A stretch of DNA of 52,920 nucleotides from NCBI RefSeq assembly GCF_001043975.1, contig NZ_LABY01000011.1, positions 1 to 52,920 of the forward strand, given 5' to 3'. The position numbers were made by a program, and so were the translations under genes. Positions 7,764-16,284 of the stretch are shown here, one piece after another (position 1 is the first letter of the stretch; each line of letters starts with the position of its first letter). Source of the DNA: Methylobacterium variabile. Its GTDB lineage: Bacteria > Pseudomonadota > Alphaproteobacteria > Rhizobiales > Beijerinckiaceae. The notes under the pieces were generated by a model. That model was given only the letters and a program-made list of their open reading frames with translations, was not told the DNA's origin and did no database searches.

Positions 7764-9419
7764 TCAGCCGTGGTGCGGCTCGCCCGGAGCCGGCAGCGGT
7801 CGGACGCCGCGGTCGAGGGCGGCGCGGATCCGGTCGGCCAGCTCGGCCTTGCGGTAGGGCTTGCCGAGCACGTCCATGGTCGGCGTGGCGGGCCCCTCCG
7901 CCACCAGGTCCTCGTTGTAGCCGGTGGTCAGCAGCACCGGCAGGTTCGGGCGCCGGGCTTGCGCCCGCTCCGCCAGGATCAGGCCGTTGAGGCTGCCCGG
8001 CATGACGATGTCGGAGAACAGGAGGTCGATCCGCTCCTCCTGCTCGAGGATGCGCAGCGCCTCGTCGCCGTCGCGTGCGGTCAGCACCCCGTAGCCGAGG
8101 CTCTCGAGGTACTCGCGGGCGAGCGCCCGCACGTCGTCGCTGTCCTCCACCACCAGCACGGTCTCGTCGCCGCGCCGCAGCACCGCCCTCTGTTCGGCGG
8201 GCTCCTCCTCGACGGCGGTCCCGGAGCCGGCGGGAAACAGCATGGTGATGGTGGTGCCGTCGCCGGAGCGGCTCTCGATCTCGAGCCGGCCGCGGGATTG
8301 CTGCACGAAGCCGTGCGCCATGGCCAGCCCGAGGCCGGTCCCCTTGCCCGGCCCCTTCGTCGAGAAGAACGGCTCCGTCGCCCGCTCGGCGACGTGGGGC
8401 GGCATCCCCTCCCCCTCGTCGCGCACCCGCAGGGCGACGTAGTCGCCGGGAGGCAGGTTGCGGGCCTTGCCGTCGCCGTCGAGGTGGAGCGCGGCGGTCG
8501 AGATCGTCACCGTGCCGCCCGCCGGCATCGCGTCGCGGGCGTTGATGAGGACGTTGAGGAGCGCCATCTCCAGGTTGGTGCGGTCGAGGGTGACCGCCGG
8601 CAGCCGCGGCGTCAGGTCGAGGCGGACCGAGACGGTGCTGCCGAGCGTGCTCTCCGCCACCTCGGCGAGGTTGAGCACCAGGGCGTTGAGGTTGAGCGAC
8701 CGCGGCTCGAGCCGGGCCTTGCGGGCGAAGGAGAGGAGCTGCTTCGTCAGCTTCGCGCCGCGCTCCGCCGCGCCGGCCGCGTTGGCGAGCTGGCGCTGGG
8801 CGCGCTCGCTGGTGACGGAACTGCGCGCCAGCTCCAGGTTGCCGGTGACGACCTGCAGCAGGTTGTTGAAGTCGTGGGCGAGGCCGGCGGTGAGCTGGCC
8901 GATCGCCTCCATCTTCTGCGCCTGGCGGAAGGCCTGCTCGGACACCCGCCGCCGGGTCACGTCGAGCTGCGAGGCGAAGAAATACACGATCTCACCGGCC
9001 TCGTCGAAGACCGGGCCGATGAAGATGCCGTTCCAGAACGGCGAGCCGTCACGCTTGTAGTTGAGGATCTCGGTCGCGATCGCCCGGCGCTCGCGCACCG
9101 CCTCGCGCAGCTTGCCCACGGTCTCGCGGCTGGTCTCCGGCCCCTGCAGGAAGCGGCAGTTGCGGCCGACGAGCTCGGCTTGCGCGTAGCCGGTGAGGTC
9201 CTGGAATGCCCGGTTGGCGAACACGATCGGGTTGTCGGGCTGCCGGGGATCGGTGAGGATCATCGGCATCCGCGTCATCTCGATCGCCGCGAAGAACACG
9301 CTGCCGCGGTCGTCGAGCCCCGGCTTACGGATCACGGCCGACGTCAGATGCGCCAAAGACGGCGCCTCCGCGGAGTGGTCGACCCCCGGCTCCGGCACCA
9401 CGGCCTTGTCGTCGCTCAC
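7764..9419 (-). CDS. LOV-domain hybrid histidine kinase with receiver domain
   Basis: Predicted blue-light-sensing hybrid kinase, 551 residues from GTG 9419. The LOV domain (about 42-158) carries the flavin-cysteine motif GRNCRFLQG with the photoactive Cys near 88 and ends FFASQLDVTRRR. A HisKA domain follows with the phospho-acceptor in GLAHDFNNLL (His near 182), then a HATPase domain (N-box NVLINARDAM, G-boxes GEGMP and GKGTGLGL) and a C-terminal receiver (VLVVEDSDD, phospho-Asp near 470 in LLFSDIVMPG). The order LOV-HK-REC matches the Pseudomonas syringae LOV kinase, whose N-terminus as I recall it resembles this one; that supports the GTG start over an open extension to 9617. No output gene is adjacent, so it probably signals in trans. 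Confidence 0.88.
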   Translation of the reverse strand: MSDDKAVVPEPGVDHSAEAPSLAHLTSAVIRKPGLDDRGSVFFAAIEMTRMPMILTDPRQPDNPIVFANRAFQDLTGYAQAELVGRNCRFLQGPETSRETVGKLREAVRERRAIATEILNYKRDGSPFWNGIFIGPVFDEAGEIVYFFASQLDVTRRRVSEQAFRQAQKMEAIGQLTAGLAHDFNNLLQVVTGNLELARSSVTSERAQRQLANAAGAAERGAKLTKQLLSFARKARLEPRSLNLNALVLNLAEVAESTLGSTVSVRLDLTPRLPAVTLDRTNLEMALLNVLINARDAMPAGGTVTISTAALHLDGDGKARNLPPGDYVALRVRDEGEGMPPHVAERATEPFFSTKGPGKGTGLGLAMAHGFVQQSRGRLEIESRSGDGTTITMLFPAGSGTAVEEEPAEQRAVLRRGDETVLVVEDSDDVRALAREYLESLGYGVLTARDGDEALRILEQEERIDLLFSDIVMPGSLNGLILAERAQARRPNLPVLLTTGYNEDLVAEGPATPTMDVLGKPYRKAELADRIRAALDRGVRPLPAPGEPHHG

Positions 9420-9622
9420 GCCGCCACTCGGCTCGCCATCCGCCACCCCGCCGGTGCCGACTACCTTCGTGGGCGACAATGGGGTGCGGAAACGGATCGC
9501 GCAAGGCCTTCTCCCGGGCCCGGCGCTCGCACCATACCCTGCCGCCGCCCACGGCGGGCGGCCGGGAAAACCCGGCCGAGGACGCTCGGCGGAAGAAACT
9601 CGGCCATCGCGCATCAACGGCC

Positions 9623-9651
9623 TTGCGGCCCCGGGATGCCCTCGCTATAAG
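9623..9651 (+). promoter_or_regulatory. Sigma-70-type promoter of first tRNA-Pro
   Basis: TTGCGG at 9623-9628 and TATAAG at 9646-9651 are separated by 17 bases. This gives a predicted start point near 9658, about 22 bases before the tRNA. Spacing and match are good for a housekeeping promoter. Confidence 0.55.
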
Positions 9652-9679
9652 CCCCGTCGTCGGCCGGCGGCCGACCGTT

Positions 9680-9756
9680 CGGAGTGTAGCGCAGTCTGGT
9701 AGCGCACCACGTTCGGGACGTGGGGGTCGCAGGTTCAAATCCTGCCACTCCGACCA
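9680..9756 (+). tRNA. tRNA-Pro (anticodon CGG), copy 1
   Basis: A 77-base cloverleaf with acceptor stem CGGAGTG/CACTCCG, discriminator A and an encoded CCA end. The anticodon arm is CCACG-TTCGGGA-CGTGG, so the anticodon is CGG and it reads CCG, a heavily used proline codon in this GC-rich genome. The T arm contains GGTTCAAATCC. The sequence is identical to the copy at 9845-9921. Confidence 0.95.
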
Positions 9757-9792
9757 GCGCTCTCGCGAGCCTGAGTCTTCCCGAGACCATCA

Positions 9793-9824
9793 AACATCTG
9801 CACAAGATGTTCTGAGTGTATGAT
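9793..9824 (+). promoter_or_regulatory. Spacer hairpin and -10-like box before second tRNA-Pro
   Basis: AACATCT (9793-9799) and AGATGTT (9805-9811) form a 7-bp hairpin. TATGAT at 9819-9824 would suit a -10 box about 20 bases before tRNA copy 2. The -35 is not obvious. The second copy may be cotranscribed with the first instead. Confidence 0.3.
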
Positions 9825-9844
9825 AGTCGTGCCTTCGGGCGCGT

Positions 9845-9921
9845 CGGAGTGTAGCGCAGTCTGGTAGCGCACCACGTTCGGGACGTGGGGGTCGCAGGTT
9901 CAAATCCTGCCACTCCGACCA
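9845..9921 (+). tRNA. tRNA-Pro (anticodon CGG), copy 2
   Basis: Base-for-base identical to the copy at 9680-9756, including the encoded CCA. An 88-base unrelated spacer separates them. A short stem ATCCGCC/GGCGGAT (9925-9943) follows and may terminate the transcript. Perfect identity suggests a recent duplication or continuing gene conversion. Confidence 0.95.
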
Positions 9922-10244
9922 TTCATCCGCCGGCCGGGCGGATCCTCTCTCGACTTATGCCCAGAGCCTCTTGAGCCGCGCGCGATGGCGCGCATTCGCG
10001 TCCTTGCCGCAGTCGATGCGGCGCAGCCGAAGCACGCATTCTGCAGGCGCGCTGGCCTCGTCGCAACGCCGCACCTACATCCAAGAGCGTAGCCCGTTTC
10101 ATAAACATAAGTTAGTTTTCCTTCGCCGTTGTTGACTGGTGAACAGCGGTTACGTCCACAGGATTAACCTCTGTGAACGCTCAGTCTGTTTGACGTTTGA
10201 TCGTCGTCATGCATTCTTCAATACGAATGCAGAGGGGTTGGGCG
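9922..10244. other. Intergenic region upstream of the MucR-like gene
   Basis: About 320 bases with no gene that I can support. The half nearer the regulator (10090-10244) is AT-richer and contains TTGACT (10132-10137), ATTAACC and the near-repeat TTTGACG/TTTGATC. MucR proteins bind AT-rich promoters including their own, so autoregulation here is plausible but not shown. Confidence 0.4.
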
Positions 10245-10739
10245 ATGAACGTCGAGGAGAATGGCTCTGGTGACCGCGTCGTCGATCTTTGCGCCGCCAT
10301 CATCACGGCCTATGTATCCAACAATGCGGTGCCGCCGAACGAGTTGCCGCCGATGATCGGGGCCGTACACTCGACTTTGACCCAGCTGATGGCGCCGCCT
10401 CCGCCCGAGGCGCCGAAGCCGGAGCCGCCGATCCCGATCCGCCGGACCGTCACGCCGGACCACATCATCAGCCTCGAGGACGGCAAGCCGTACAAGACGC
10501 TCAAGCGCCACCTCGCCGGCCGCGGTCTCACGCCGGACCAGTACCGGGAGAAGTGGGGGCTGCCGCGCGACTACCCCATGGTCGCCGCCAACTACGCCTC
10601 GCAGCGCTCCGAACTCGCCAAGAACAGCGGCCTCGGCCGGCGCCGCCTGCGCGGCGGCGAGAGCAACGGCGACGGCGGTACGGGAGGCGCCGCTCCGGCC
10701 GGGCGGCGGGGTCGTCCCCGGGGCAGCAGGACCACCTGA
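10245..10739 (+). CDS. MucR/Ros-family transcriptional regulator lacking zinc-ligand cysteines
   Basis: A 164-residue DNA-binding regulator. The N-terminus (about 10-45, IITAYVSNNAVPPNELPPMIG) is the MucR oligomerisation region. A Pro-rich linker follows, then the Ros/MucR DNA-binding fold with LEDGKPYKTLKRHL and LTPDQYREKWGLPRDYPMVA, and a basic tail. In Ros the zinc is held by Cys-x2-Cys and two His. Here the first two positions are Ser and Asp (SLED) and the second His position is Gly, so only one ligand is left. Metal-free members of this family are known from Mesorhizobium. MucR proteins control exopolysaccharide, motility and cell-cycle genes. I chose ATG 10245 because the conserved region begins close after it; an earlier ATG-rich stretch from 10197 adds atypical residues. 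Confidence 0.9.
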   Translation: MNVEENGSGDRVVDLCAAIITAYVSNNAVPPNELPPMIGAVHSTLTQLMAPPPPEAPKPEPPIPIRRTVTPDHIISLEDGKPYKTLKRHLAGRGLTPDQYREKWGLPRDYPMVAANYASQRSELAKNSGLGRRRLRGGESNGDGGTGGAAPAGRRGRPRGSRTT

Positions 10740-10826
10740 CCGGGGATCGCTCGGGACGCGCGGTTCTTGCCCATCACCGGCCGCCGCCTACCTTGGCGGC
10801 GGTGGGCGCAGAACGGAACCGACGCG

Positions 10827-11654
10827 ATGCCAGAGCCGATCTCCCAGACGGAGTACTGGAACAGTGAGGTCGGCGAGCGCTGGACCGCGATGCAGGCGGA
10901 GCTCGACCGGGTCTTCGCGCCCCTGACGGCCGCCCTGCTCGACGGCGCGGCGCCCCGTCCCGGCGAGCGCATGCTCGACATCGGTTGCGGCTGCGGCGAG
11001 ACCGCCCTGCTCGCGGCCGGCCGCCTCGGGCCCGACGGCGGCGTCACGGCAGTGGACGTGTCGCGGCCGATGCTGGCCCGGGCGCGCGCCCGGCCGGCCT
11101 CCGGCGCCCCGATCACCTGGATCGAGGCCGACGCCCAGACCCACCCCTTCGCGCCGGAGCACGACCTCGCCCTGTCGCGCTTCGGGGTGATGTTCTTCGA
11201 CGATTCGCGGGCAGCCTTCGCCACTATCCGTCGGGGCCTGCGGCCGGGGGGCCGGCTCGCCGTCCTGTGCTGGCGCGCCCTCCAGGAGAACCCCTGGGTG
11301 AGCGTGGCCCGCGACGCGGCGCTCGGCGTGGTGCCCGAGCCCGCGCCGGTGCCGCCGGGCGGTCCAGGGCCGTTCCGGTTCGCGGACCGGGACGGGCTGG
11401 CGGCCGTCCTCGCCGGGGCGGGCTTCGCCGACGTCGCCGTTGCGCCCGTCGACGCGCTTCTCACGCTCGGCGACGACGCGGACGAGGCGGGGCGCTTCTG
11501 CCTCACGGTCGGGCCGGTCGCCGGCCTGCTGCGCGACCTCGACGAGGCCTTGCGGGACCGGGCGGCGGCGGCGGTGCGGGCGGCGATGCCGCGGGAGCGG
11601 CCGGTGCGCCTCGGCGCGGCCTGCTGGCTCGCGACCGCGGTCAATCCCGCCTGA
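10827..11654 (+). CDS. Class I SAM-dependent methyltransferase
   Basis: A 275-residue cytoplasmic methyltransferase. The N-terminus (QTEYWNSEVGERWTAMQAELD) resembles ubiquinone/menaquinone-biosynthesis-like and other small-molecule methyltransferases. Motif I is MLDIGCGCGETALLAA (residues 49-64), followed by the acidic VTAVDVSRPML, and the motif around LALSRFGVMFFDD, with RRGLRPGGRLAVLCWR as the usual post-II strand. The C-terminal part holds the variable substrate-binding segment. ATG 10827 follows the MucR gene by 87 bases on the same strand. Substrate cannot be read from sequence. Confidence 0.85.
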   Translation: MPEPISQTEYWNSEVGERWTAMQAELDRVFAPLTAALLDGAAPRPGERMLDIGCGCGETALLAAGRLGPDGGVTAVDVSRPMLARARARPASGAPITWIEADAQTHPFAPEHDLALSRFGVMFFDDSRAAFATIRRGLRPGGRLAVLCWRALQENPWVSVARDAALGVVPEPAPVPPGGPGPFRFADRDGLAAVLAGAGFADVAVAPVDALLTLGDDADEAGRFCLTVGPVAGLLRDLDEALRDRAAAAVRAAMPRERPVRLGAACWLATAVNPA

Positions 11655-11936
11655 GCCTCGCGGCACCCGCCGCGCGACCCCGATCGGGATCAAGCAAGCG
11701 CCCGGTGCCGCGGGCGCGGATCACGGGTCGATGACGCCTCAATCCTGACACGCTGGGGCCGGAGAGACAGCGTCGGCCCGGGATGTCCCCGCACGGGCTG
11801 CCCCCTGGGGATCCGTCCGCCCTCCGCCGTTGATTTCCCTGCGTGAGCCACGCATGGTCGCGGCAGCGCGGAGCGCCCCCTGCCCCGTCGTGCGGTCGCC
11901 GCGGCGCCGCCCGAACCAGAAGGCGAAGGAGACACG
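11655..11936. other. Intergenic region before the M23 peptidase
   Basis: About 280 bases of GC-rich sequence. GAAGGAGA just before the GTG at 11937 is a good Shine-Dalgarno. I see no gene and no clear promoter in the rest. Confidence 0.35.
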
Positions 11937-13976
11937 GTGAAGCGCGCGCGGCTCGACCCGGTTGGATCCCAGCAGGCGCCCCGCGGCCGGTCCGCCGATC
12001 CGGGCCGCGAGCCGCCCCTCGACCTGTCGGGCGCCGCCTCGCCGAAAGCCGACCGCCGCGACGTCAACCTGCGCTGGCTCGCCGCCTGCGTGCTCACCGG
12101 CATGACCGGCGCTGGCCTGATCGGCTCGGCGATCTGGGTCTCCCTCCAGGGCGAGGTCACCTTCGCGGAGCTGCCGCAAGCGGTGGCGGTGGCGCCCCGC
12201 CCGGTCGCCAGCGAGGGCGGCACCAATCTCGCCCGCAAGGGCGACCGCCTGGTGCGCAACCCGATGGTGGCGCTGGCCAAGCAGAGCTTCAAGGCACCGG
12301 TGACCCTGCGGGCGGGCGAGCGCGAGATCATCAAGGTCCGGCCCTTCGTCCGGATCGCCACCGCCCTCTCGACCACCGCCGGGATGGCGGCGACGGACAT
12401 CCCGCCCTTCGACCCGATGCGCTTCTTCAGCGACCCGGGGAACGACCGCGCGCCGGAGGCGCAGGCCACGACCGACGCGCCGGACGCCGAGGTCTCGGTG
12501 GTCAAGCGCGACCTCGGCGACGTCGCGGTGCCGGCCGGCGCCCCCGCCCTCTCGGACGAGGACGTGGCGGCGCAGATCGAGGAGGAGCGGCGGCTCGCCG
12601 CCGAGGCCGGGCGGCGCGCGGCCCTGCCCATCGCGCCCCAGCTCATGCTCTCGCGGACGCTTCGCAGCATGAGCGCCCTGCCGGGCCTCGACGGCGGAGG
12701 CGATTTCGGCGGCAGCTCCGGCCCGTTCAAGTCGATCGAGGTCCGGGTGATGCGCGAGAACGTCACCGACCTGCCCAAGATCGAGCGCGAGCGGGATGCG
12801 CCGCTGGTCGAGGAGCGCGACGTCGCGATCAAGCGCGGCGAGACCCTCGAGGGCGTGCTGAAGGCCAATGGCGGCCTCGACGAGCAGGTCCGCCCGATCC
12901 TCGCCGCCCTCGGCGCCCGGGTCCGGGCCGGCGCCATCGGCGAGGGCCAGCAGATGCGGCTCCAGATCGGACCCGGCCCGCGGACCGGCGACCCGCGCCA
13001 GCTCACCCGGGTGATCCTCTACGGCGAGTCCGGCGTCGAGGCGATCGCCGCCATGAACGACCGCGGCGCCTTCGTGTCGGTCGCCCCGCCGGTGCCGGAG
13101 GGCGCCGCCCAGAAGCCGGCGCCGACGCCGGAGGCGGACGACGACGAGGAGGGCACCGGGGCCCGCCTCTATGCCAGCCTCTACGAGACCGCGGCCCGCC
13201 ACGACCTGCCCCGCTCGACGGTCGAGGACCTGGTCCGGATCTTCGGCTACGACGTCGATTTCCAGCGCCGGGTCGCGACCGGCGACGGCATCGAGCTGTT
13301 CTACACCTACGACGAGGAGGCCGGCGGCTCGGCCGAGCGGCCCGACATCCTGTTCGCGGCGCTCAACCTCGGCGGCGAGGCGCGTCGGATCTACCGCTTC
13401 CAGTCACCGGACGACGGTACCATCGACTACCTCGACGAGGCCGGCCGCTCGCTCAAGAAGTTCCTGCTGCGCAAGCCGGTGGCCGACGGCAACATGAGCT
13501 CCGGATTCGGCTACCGCCGCCACCCGGTGCTCGGCTACGCCAAGCTGCACACCGGCGTCGACTGGTCGATCCGCATCGGCACCCCGATCTTCGCCGCCGG
13601 CAACGGCACCGTCATCAAGGCGGAGTGGGATTCGGGCTACGGCCGCCGGGTCGAGATCCAGCACGCCAACGGCTACGTCACCACCTACAACCACATGTCG
13701 CGGTTCGGCCGCGGCGTCACCGCCGGCGCGAAGGCGCGCCAGGGCCAGATCATCGGCTATGTCGGCTCGACCGGCCTCTCCACCGGCGCCCACCTGCACT
13801 ACGAGGTGATCATCAACGGCCACTTCGTCGACCCGATGAAGATCCGCGTGCCCCGCGGCCGCGAGCTCGACGGGCGGCTGCTCGCCGAGTTCCGGCGCCA
13901 GCGCGACCAGATCGACGGGCTGATCCAGAAGTCCGGCGCGCCAACGACGCTGGCGCAACGCGAGGCGATGCGCTGA
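11937..13976 (+). CDS. Membrane-anchored M23 family metallopeptidase
   Basis: A 679-residue cell-wall peptidase-like protein. It starts at GTG 11937, preceded by a good Shine-Dalgarno. A short cytoplasmic N-terminus is followed by one membrane segment (about 46-69), so the bulk is periplasmic. The middle contains a variable linker and a LysM/OapA-like segment (ERDVAIKRGETLEGVLKANGG, shown only in part). The C-terminal M23 domain (about 495-640) has GFGYRRHPVLG, the zinc motif HTGVD (His538, Asp542) and HLHYEV (His619, His621), all ligands of an active LytM-type enzyme. It probably cleaves peptidoglycan cross-bridges during growth or division. No partner gene is adjacent. Confidence 0.9.
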   Translation: MKRARLDPVGSQQAPRGRSADPGREPPLDLSGAASPKADRRDVNLRWLAACVLTGMTGAGLIGSAIWVSLQGEVTFAELPQAVAVAPRPVASEGGTNLARKGDRLVRNPMVALAKQSFKAPVTLRAGEREIIKVRPFVRIATALSTTAGMAATDIPPFDPMRFFSDPGNDRAPEAQATTDAPDAEVSVVKRDLGDVAVPAGAPALSDEDVAAQIEEERRLAAEAGRRAALPIAPQLMLSRTLRSMSALPGLDGGGDFGGSSGPFKSIEVRVMRENVTDLPKIERERDAPLVEERDVAIKRGETLEGVLKANGGLDEQVRPILAALGARVRAGAIGEGQQMRLQIGPGPRTGDPRQLTRVILYGESGVEAIAAMNDRGAFVSVAPPVPEGAAQKPAPTPEADDDEEGTGARLYASLYETAARHDLPRSTVEDLVRIFGYDVDFQRRVATGDGIELFYTYDEEAGGSAERPDILFAALNLGGEARRIYRFQSPDDGTIDYLDEAGRSLKKFLLRKPVADGNMSSGFGYRRHPVLGYAKLHTGVDWSIRIGTPIFAAGNGTVIKAEWDSGYGRRVEIQHANGYVTTYNHMSRFGRGVTAGAKARQGQIIGYVGSTGLSTGAHLHYEVIINGHFVDPMKIRVPRGRELDGRLLAEFRRQRDQIDGLIQKSGAPTTLAQREAMR

Positions 13977-13983
13977 GGTCGCC

Positions 13984-14652
13984 TCAGGCGATGCGCGCCA
14001 GGATCGCCTCGCGGGCGGCTCGCGAGCCGGCGAGCCGCTTCTTCGCGCGCTCCACCACCGCCGCCGACGCCTCGGCCGGCGTGCCGGCGTCGAAGGGCGG
14101 GGCCGGGGCGTATTCGAGCGCGAGCTGAACCGTCTCGGCCTCCTCGCGGCCGAGGAGCTCGGCCACCACGGCGAGCCCGAAATCGATGCCCGAGGTCACG
14201 CCCCCGGCGGTGATCAGGGTACCGTCGCGCACCACCCTGTCCTGCACCGGCACCGCGCCGAAGCGGGCCAGGAAGTCGTGGGCGTACCAGTGGGTCGTGG
14301 CCTTCCGACCCTGCAGCAGGCCGGCCGCGCCGAGCACCAGCGCCCCGGTGCAGACGGAGGTGAGGTAGCGGACCTCCCCGGCGCGCCGCCGCACGAAGTC
14401 CAGCACCGCCTCGTCCTCGAGGAGCGCGTTCACCCCGCTGCCGCCGGGGATGCAGAGCACGTCGAGGGGCGGGCAGGTGTCGAAGGTCGCGGTCGGCACG
14501 AAGGGCAGCCCGGTGGCCGAGCGGACCGGCTCGCCGTCCTTCCAGACGAGGTGGACCGCACTGTCCGGCACGGAGGCGAAGACCTCGTAGGGACCGGTGA
14601 GGTCGAGCTGCTGGATCTGGGGGAAGACGAGGATTCCGAAGCTGAGCGACAA
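13984..14652 (-). CDS. DJ-1/PfpI family protein, isonitrile-hydratase-like
   Basis: A 222-residue cytoplasmic protein of the DJ-1/PfpI superfamily. I place the start at TTG 14652 because GGGAGG lies eight bases upstream and the fold begins at once (LSFGILVFPQIQQLDLTGP). With this start the nucleophile in TSVCTGA is Cys101, next to Thr102, and the acid in QLDLTG is Asp17. These are the numbers I recall for the catalytic residues of Pseudomonas isocyanide hydratase. Hydration of isonitriles to N-formamides is thus a reasonable guess, but the family also has AraC-regulator domains and proteins of unknown role. A longer open frame extends to 14754. Its end lies seven bases from the convergent M23 gene. 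Confidence 0.78.
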   Translation of the reverse strand: MSLSFGILVFPQIQQLDLTGPYEVFASVPDSAVHLVWKDGEPVRSATGLPFVPTATFDTCPPLDVLCIPGGSGVNALLEDEAVLDFVRRRAGEVRYLTSVCTGALVLGAAGLLQGRKATTHWYAHDFLARFGAVPVQDRVVRDGTLITAGGVTSGIDFGLAVVAELLGREEAETVQLALEYAPAPPFDAGTPAEASAAVVERAKKRLAGSRAAREAILARIA

Positions 14653-14797
14653 GGGGGTGGCCTCCCGGTTGCCCGGCAGGATCTTACGAGAGGGGACCGG
14701 GACGCAAGGACTGCGAAGTGATGGGACATCTCCCGGATTCCGGCCGGACGACATCCCCGCTCCCGCCCGTGCGCGCTCCTCCCCCGGCGGGCCGATC

Positions 14798-15292
14798 TCA
14801 TCCCTCGTCGAAATCGGCCCCTTCGTCGCCGAGCCCGTCCAGCACGTCGAGGCAGCCCTGCAGGATGTAGGCGGCGGCGAGCTTGTCGACGAGCGCGCCG
14901 CGGCGGGCCCGCGAGGCGTCGGCCTCGAGCAGGGTGCGGGTGACGGCGGCTGTGGAGAGCCGCTCGTCCCAGAACAGCACCGGCAGCGGCAGGATGGGCT
15001 TGAGGTTGCGCACGAAGGCCCGGGTCGACTGCACCCGCGGCCCCTCGCTCCCGTCCATGTTGAGGGGCAGGCCGACCACCAGCCCGCCGACCGCGTGCCG
15101 TGTCGCGATGGCGGCGAGGGACGCGGCGTCCGGGGTGAACTTGATCCGCTTGATCGTCTCGAGGGGCGAGGCGATCCGGCGCTGCACGTCCGAGAGGGCG
15201 AGGCCGATGGTCTTGGTGCCGAGGTCGAGCCCGAGCAGGCGGGCGCCGCCGCGGGATTCAGCCGCGAAGGCTTCGATCGCCTCCCGGTTCAC
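14798..15292 (-). CDS. ruvX: RuvX/YqgF, putative Holliday junction resolvase or pre-16S rRNA nuclease
   Basis: A 164-residue RNase H-fold nuclease of the YqgF family. Residues 18-30 hold [12 protein letters not shown] with the first catalytic Asp, [15 protein letters not shown] follows, and [12 protein letters not shown] near 110 holds the second acidic cluster. The C-terminal [15 protein letters not shown] contains the final Asp/Lys element. Length is normal (about 140-165). In E. coli the homologue takes part in 16S rRNA 5'-end maturation. It is divergent from the MBL-fold gene at 15436. The genes around it do not point to a specific partner. Confidence 0.9.
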   Translation of the reverse strand: MNREAIEAFAAESRGGARLLGLDLGTKTIGLALSDVQRRIASPLETIKRIKFTPDAASLAAIATRHAVGGLVVGLPLNMDGSEGPRVQSTRAFVRNLKPILPLPVLFWDERLSTAAVTRTLLEADASRARRGALVDKLAAAYILQGCLDVLDGLGDEGADFDEG

Positions 15293-15435
15293 GGCCGGCC
15301 CCGGCGCGTTAAGTACGCGGCGTCCGCGCAGGACGGCGCCGTGGCGCCGGCCCTGTCCGGAGCCACGCCCTGCCGCTGGGTTCCGGCCCGATGCCGGTCC
15401 CCCGCCCGCCTGCCCCCTCGTCCGGAGATCGCCCG

Positions 15436-16137
15436 ATGCGCATCACCTGGTTCGGCCATTCCGCGTTCCGCCTCGATTTCGGCTCCGCCCACGTGTTGAT
15501 CGATCCGTTCTTCAGCGGCAACCCGGCTTTCGAGGGCGACCGCAAGGCTGCGACCGAGGGAGCCACCCACATCCTCATCACCCACGGCCACGGCGACCAC
15601 GTCGGCGACACCGTCGAGATCGCCGCCGAGACCGGCGCCAAGGTCGTCACCAACTACGACCTCTGCATGTGGCTGTCCTCGAAGGGCGTGACCCAGTTCG
15701 AGCCGATGAACACCGGCGGCACCGTCGATGTCGGCGGCTTCCGGGTCAGCCTGGTGCGGGCCGACCACTCCGCCGGCATGAGCGAGGCCGGGGTGACGGT
15801 GCCGCTCGGGCTCCCGAACGGCGTGATCGTGCGCGCCGACGGCGAGCCCACGATCTACCACATGGGCGACACCGACATCTTCGGCGACATGGCGCTGATC
15901 CAGGAGATCTACCGCCCCGACGTGCTGATGGTGCCGGTCGGCGACCGCTTCACCATGGGGGCGGAGACCGCCGCGCTCGCGGTGACGCGCTTCTTCAAGC
16001 CGAAGGCCGTCATCCCCTGCCACTACGGCTCCTTCCCGATCGTCGATCCGAGCGCCGACCGCTTCGTCGCCGCCCTCGACGGCAGCGGCGTGCAGGTGAT
16101 CGTGCCGCACAAGGGCACGGCCGTCACGGTGCAGTAG
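15436..16137 (+). CDS. UPF0173 metal-dependent hydrolase, MBL fold
   Basis: A 233-residue metallo-beta-lactamase-fold protein, a little larger than one bare domain. It starts [14 protein letters not shown] at ATG 15436, the typical UPF0173 beginning. The metal motif is HGHGDH (His50, His52, Asp54, His55). Later ligands are visible in [18 protein letters not shown] and CHYGSF. Members are annotated as Zn-dependent hydrolases related to the UlaG lactonase. The natural substrate is unknown. Confidence 0.9.
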   Translation: MRITWFGHSAFRLDFGSAHVLIDPFFSGNPAFEGDRKAATEGATHILITHGHGDHVGDTVEIAAETGAKVVTNYDLCMWLSSKGVTQFEPMNTGGTVDVGGFRVSLVRADHSAGMSEAGVTVPLGLPNGVIVRADGEPTIYHMGDTDIFGDMALIQEIYRPDVLMVPVGDRFTMGAETAALAVTRFFKPKAVIPCHYGSFPIVDPSADRFVAALDGSGVQVIVPHKGTAVTVQ

Positions 16138-16240
16138 GGCCGCGCGGCCGCCCTCCCCCGGGGGCGGCCGCAGCGTGGCGGCGCCGGCGGCGCGGTTAGG
16201 GTTAACGGAAGGTTGACGTGGCGGGACGCCTCCGACGAGG

Positions 16241-16255
16241 TTACCAAATCGTTAA
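16241..16255 (+). promoter_or_regulatory. Possible CtrA-type box
   Basis: TTAC-N7-TTAA at 16241-16255 is one mismatch from the alphaproteobacterial CtrA consensus TTAA-N7-TTAA. It lies 30 bases before the GTG at 16285. GTTAACGG (16201-16208) is nearby. Short motifs of this kind arise by chance, so this is only a candidate. Confidence 0.25.
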
Positions 16256-16284
16256 TCTGCCGTTCTCGCCCGACCGAGGTCGCC

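Noticed and set aside
7770..9650. 626-codon plus-strand frame
   Set aside because: Antisense to the LOV hybrid kinase, whose domains are complete and in order.
9614..9922. Minus-strand 102-codon frame with two copies of VGVAGFEPATPTSRTWCATR
   Set aside because: It is exactly antisense to the two tRNA-Pro genes. This translation is a well-known annotation artefact of antisense tRNA sequence.
11843..14128. 761-codon plus-strand frame
   Set aside because: A shifted frame over the M23 peptidase. The product is almost all Arg, Gly, Pro and Ala, while the peptidase frame has a complete catalytic site.
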